Shown: positions 5,092-6,096 of the stretch, piece by piece
Layout: each line of letters starts with the position of its first letter
Numbering within the stretch: the first letter of the stretch is position 1
Assembly: GCA_965371805.1 (NCBI GenBank)
Contig: CBDUZW010000127.1
Span: forward strand, 1 to 6,096
DNA: 6,096 bases
From: JAOZTV01 sp965371805
Lineage (GTDB): Bacteria; Acidobacteriota; Aminicenantia; UBA2199
Reading direction: 5' to 3'
The notes under the pieces: generated by a model
What the model was told of the DNA's origin: nothing
The model's database searches: none
What the model saw: the letters and a program-made list of their open reading frames with translations, nothing else
Program-made: the position numbers and the translations under genes

Positions 5092-6096
5092 TTAATTTTC
5101 TAATTTTTTACAAATATTGTCCATCCCATTCTGATGTAAAGTCATACTTTCGACTTCTCCAGCTTCATTTATATTAAATGTAAATTGAGCATCAACTCCC
5201 TTTGGAACAAATACATTTTGCGCTATTGGGATTATGGGACCTTCACCTTGTCCGGTTGCTTGCACTTTCAATTGACTAGCATATTTCTTAATAGTCAGGA
5301 TAAAGCCCGGCATTAGTTCATATTTACCTACATAACTTTCAAGAATGTCATCTGCAACAGGCACAGCTATGATCACCTTTTTCGGTTCAGGTTTCGCATT
5401 TAACAACAATCTTCCTACCATAGTATAAGAGGGAGGTTCTATTGCATTTTTAGTTATTGGAAAACCTGTCATTCCTGCTTGTGCTTTCTGGCCTGATTCT
5501 GCAACAAAACTGATATTTCCATTTTTATCCGGGTGAATGTAAAATAAAAAGCATGAACCTAAATATGTTGAATAAAGAAGCTTACTATTTTTAATATCTA
5601 TTACTGAGACAAATGACTTTCTACGACCCAAAAAAGTTTTATTAAAAGTCTTTTCATTAGCAGGGTAGTCTGAATATAAGGCATTTTCAGTAAGCGGAAA
5701 ATCTGAAGAATTTGTCATTCCTCCAATAACAATAGTATCTTTATTAAGAAAATGTGCATTCATAATATTATCGACATCGCTTCCTCCAAACAGAGTAGAG
5801 TATTCTAAGGCCATAGTTTCAGAATTAAATACCGATATAAAGCAATTTCGCACATCTTTCCCTTTTTTACTTATAACATTATCTGTAACTGGCATACCTT
5901 CTTCCATAGCGCTGGTACATACCATTAATCTGTTTGGTTTTGTCCACTTTATAGATGAAATAGGCCATCCTCTGCCTGCAAAATAGCTTAAATAGGAAAT
6001 CTTGTTATCTGTTGCGTCTATTTTGGCAATATAATGATCAATTTCTCCCTGAGCTTTAGGCATTATTACTTCTTTTCGAACAGCATTATCAGTTAC
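5092..6096 (-). CDS. SBBP-type beta-propeller protein with C-terminal DUF3471-like domain (partial, N-terminus missing)
   Basis: The frame is open from the right edge to the stop at 5092, giving 334 visible residues. A Met at 6063 is internal, because the 11 codons before it (VTDNAVRKEVI) continue the repeat pattern. Propeller repeats are marked by PxTxNA-like strings at residues 1-5, 69-73, 134-139 and 213-218. Each of the first three is followed by a pair of strands such as FISVFN...LEYSTLFGGS and FVSVID...LLYSTYLGS. These match SBBP (seven-bladed propeller) repeats of extracellular proteins. From about residue 251 the chain changes to YVGKYEL-PGFILTI, LKVQATGQ, and VESMTLHQNG near the end, matching DUF3471, a small domain usually found behind PF00144 hydrolases. 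The protein is likely exported, but its signal peptide is outside the window. The missing N-terminus could hold more blades or a catalytic domain. Role unknown; binding or scaffolding is a guess. Confidence 0.82.
   Translation of the reverse strand, partial: VTDNAVRKEVIMPKAQGEIDHYIAKIDATDNKISYLSYFAGRGWPISSIKWTKPNRLMVCTSAMEEGMPVTDNVISKKGKDVRNCFISVFNSETMALEYSTLFGGSDVDNIMNAHFLNKDTIVIGGMTNSSDFPLTENALYSDYPANEKTFNKTFLGRRKSFVSVIDIKNSKLLYSTYLGSCFLFYIHPDKNGNISFVAESGQKAQAGMTGFPITKNAIEPPSYTMVGRLLLNAKPEPKKVIIAVPVADDILESYVGKYELMPGFILTIKKYASQLKVQATGQGEGPIIPIAQNVFVPKGVDAQFTFNINEAGEVESMTLHQNGMDNICKKLEN

Noticed and set aside
5092..6063. A complete 323-residue gene starting at the Met at 6063.
   Set aside because: The frame is open to the window edge and the residues before the Met (VTDNAVRKE) fit the propeller repeat, so the Met is internal and the gene is partial.

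Overview
All convincing genes in this window lie on the minus strand, so transcription runs from right to left. The DNA is AT-rich. One protein has a lipobox signal peptide and its tandem paralogue has an ordinary Sec signal peptide. Together with a LytTR response regulator, SBBP-type beta-propeller repeats and an IS91-family transposase, this suggests a Gram-negative environmental bacterium such as a Bacteroidota or Desulfobacterota-like lineage. Three genes have clear purine-rich Shine-Dalgarno sequences, which fits classical Bacteroidota less well, so I leave the phylum open.

Layout in transcription order. (1) 6096-5092: the C-terminal part of a large protein with SBBP-like beta-propeller repeats, ending in a DUF3471-like domain; its N-terminus lies beyond the right edge. 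(2) 5035-5066: a perfect 12-bp inverted repeat, probably a terminator. (3) 4974-3826 and 3766-2621: two tandem serine hydrolases of the beta-lactamase/penicillin-binding-protein-like family (PF00144). They align without gaps over almost their whole length at roughly 60% identity by hand count. One is a predicted lipoprotein, the other a predicted secreted or periplasmic protein. (4) 2504-1803: a LytR/AlgR-type response regulator (REC plus LytTR) with no kinase gene in view. (5) 1597-257: an IS91-family HUH transposase that looks intact, followed by a small hairpin. (6) 46-1: the possible start of another gene, with an AGGAGG ribosome binding site, running off the left edge.

The middle genes form a plausible exported-hydrolase locus. 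The two hydrolases are probably co-transcribed, and the regulator could be read from the same transcript or its own promoter. DUF3471 domains commonly sit at the C-terminus of PF00144 hydrolases; here the hydrolases lack one while the neighbouring propeller protein carries one. The strongest unusual signal is a 115-bp tract shared by the two hydrolase genes at 111/115 bases, synonymous sites included, inside genes that are otherwise clearly diverged. This looks like recent gene conversion. I see no CRISPR array, tRNA, rRNA or recognisable defence system, and no clear evidence of a wholly new system.
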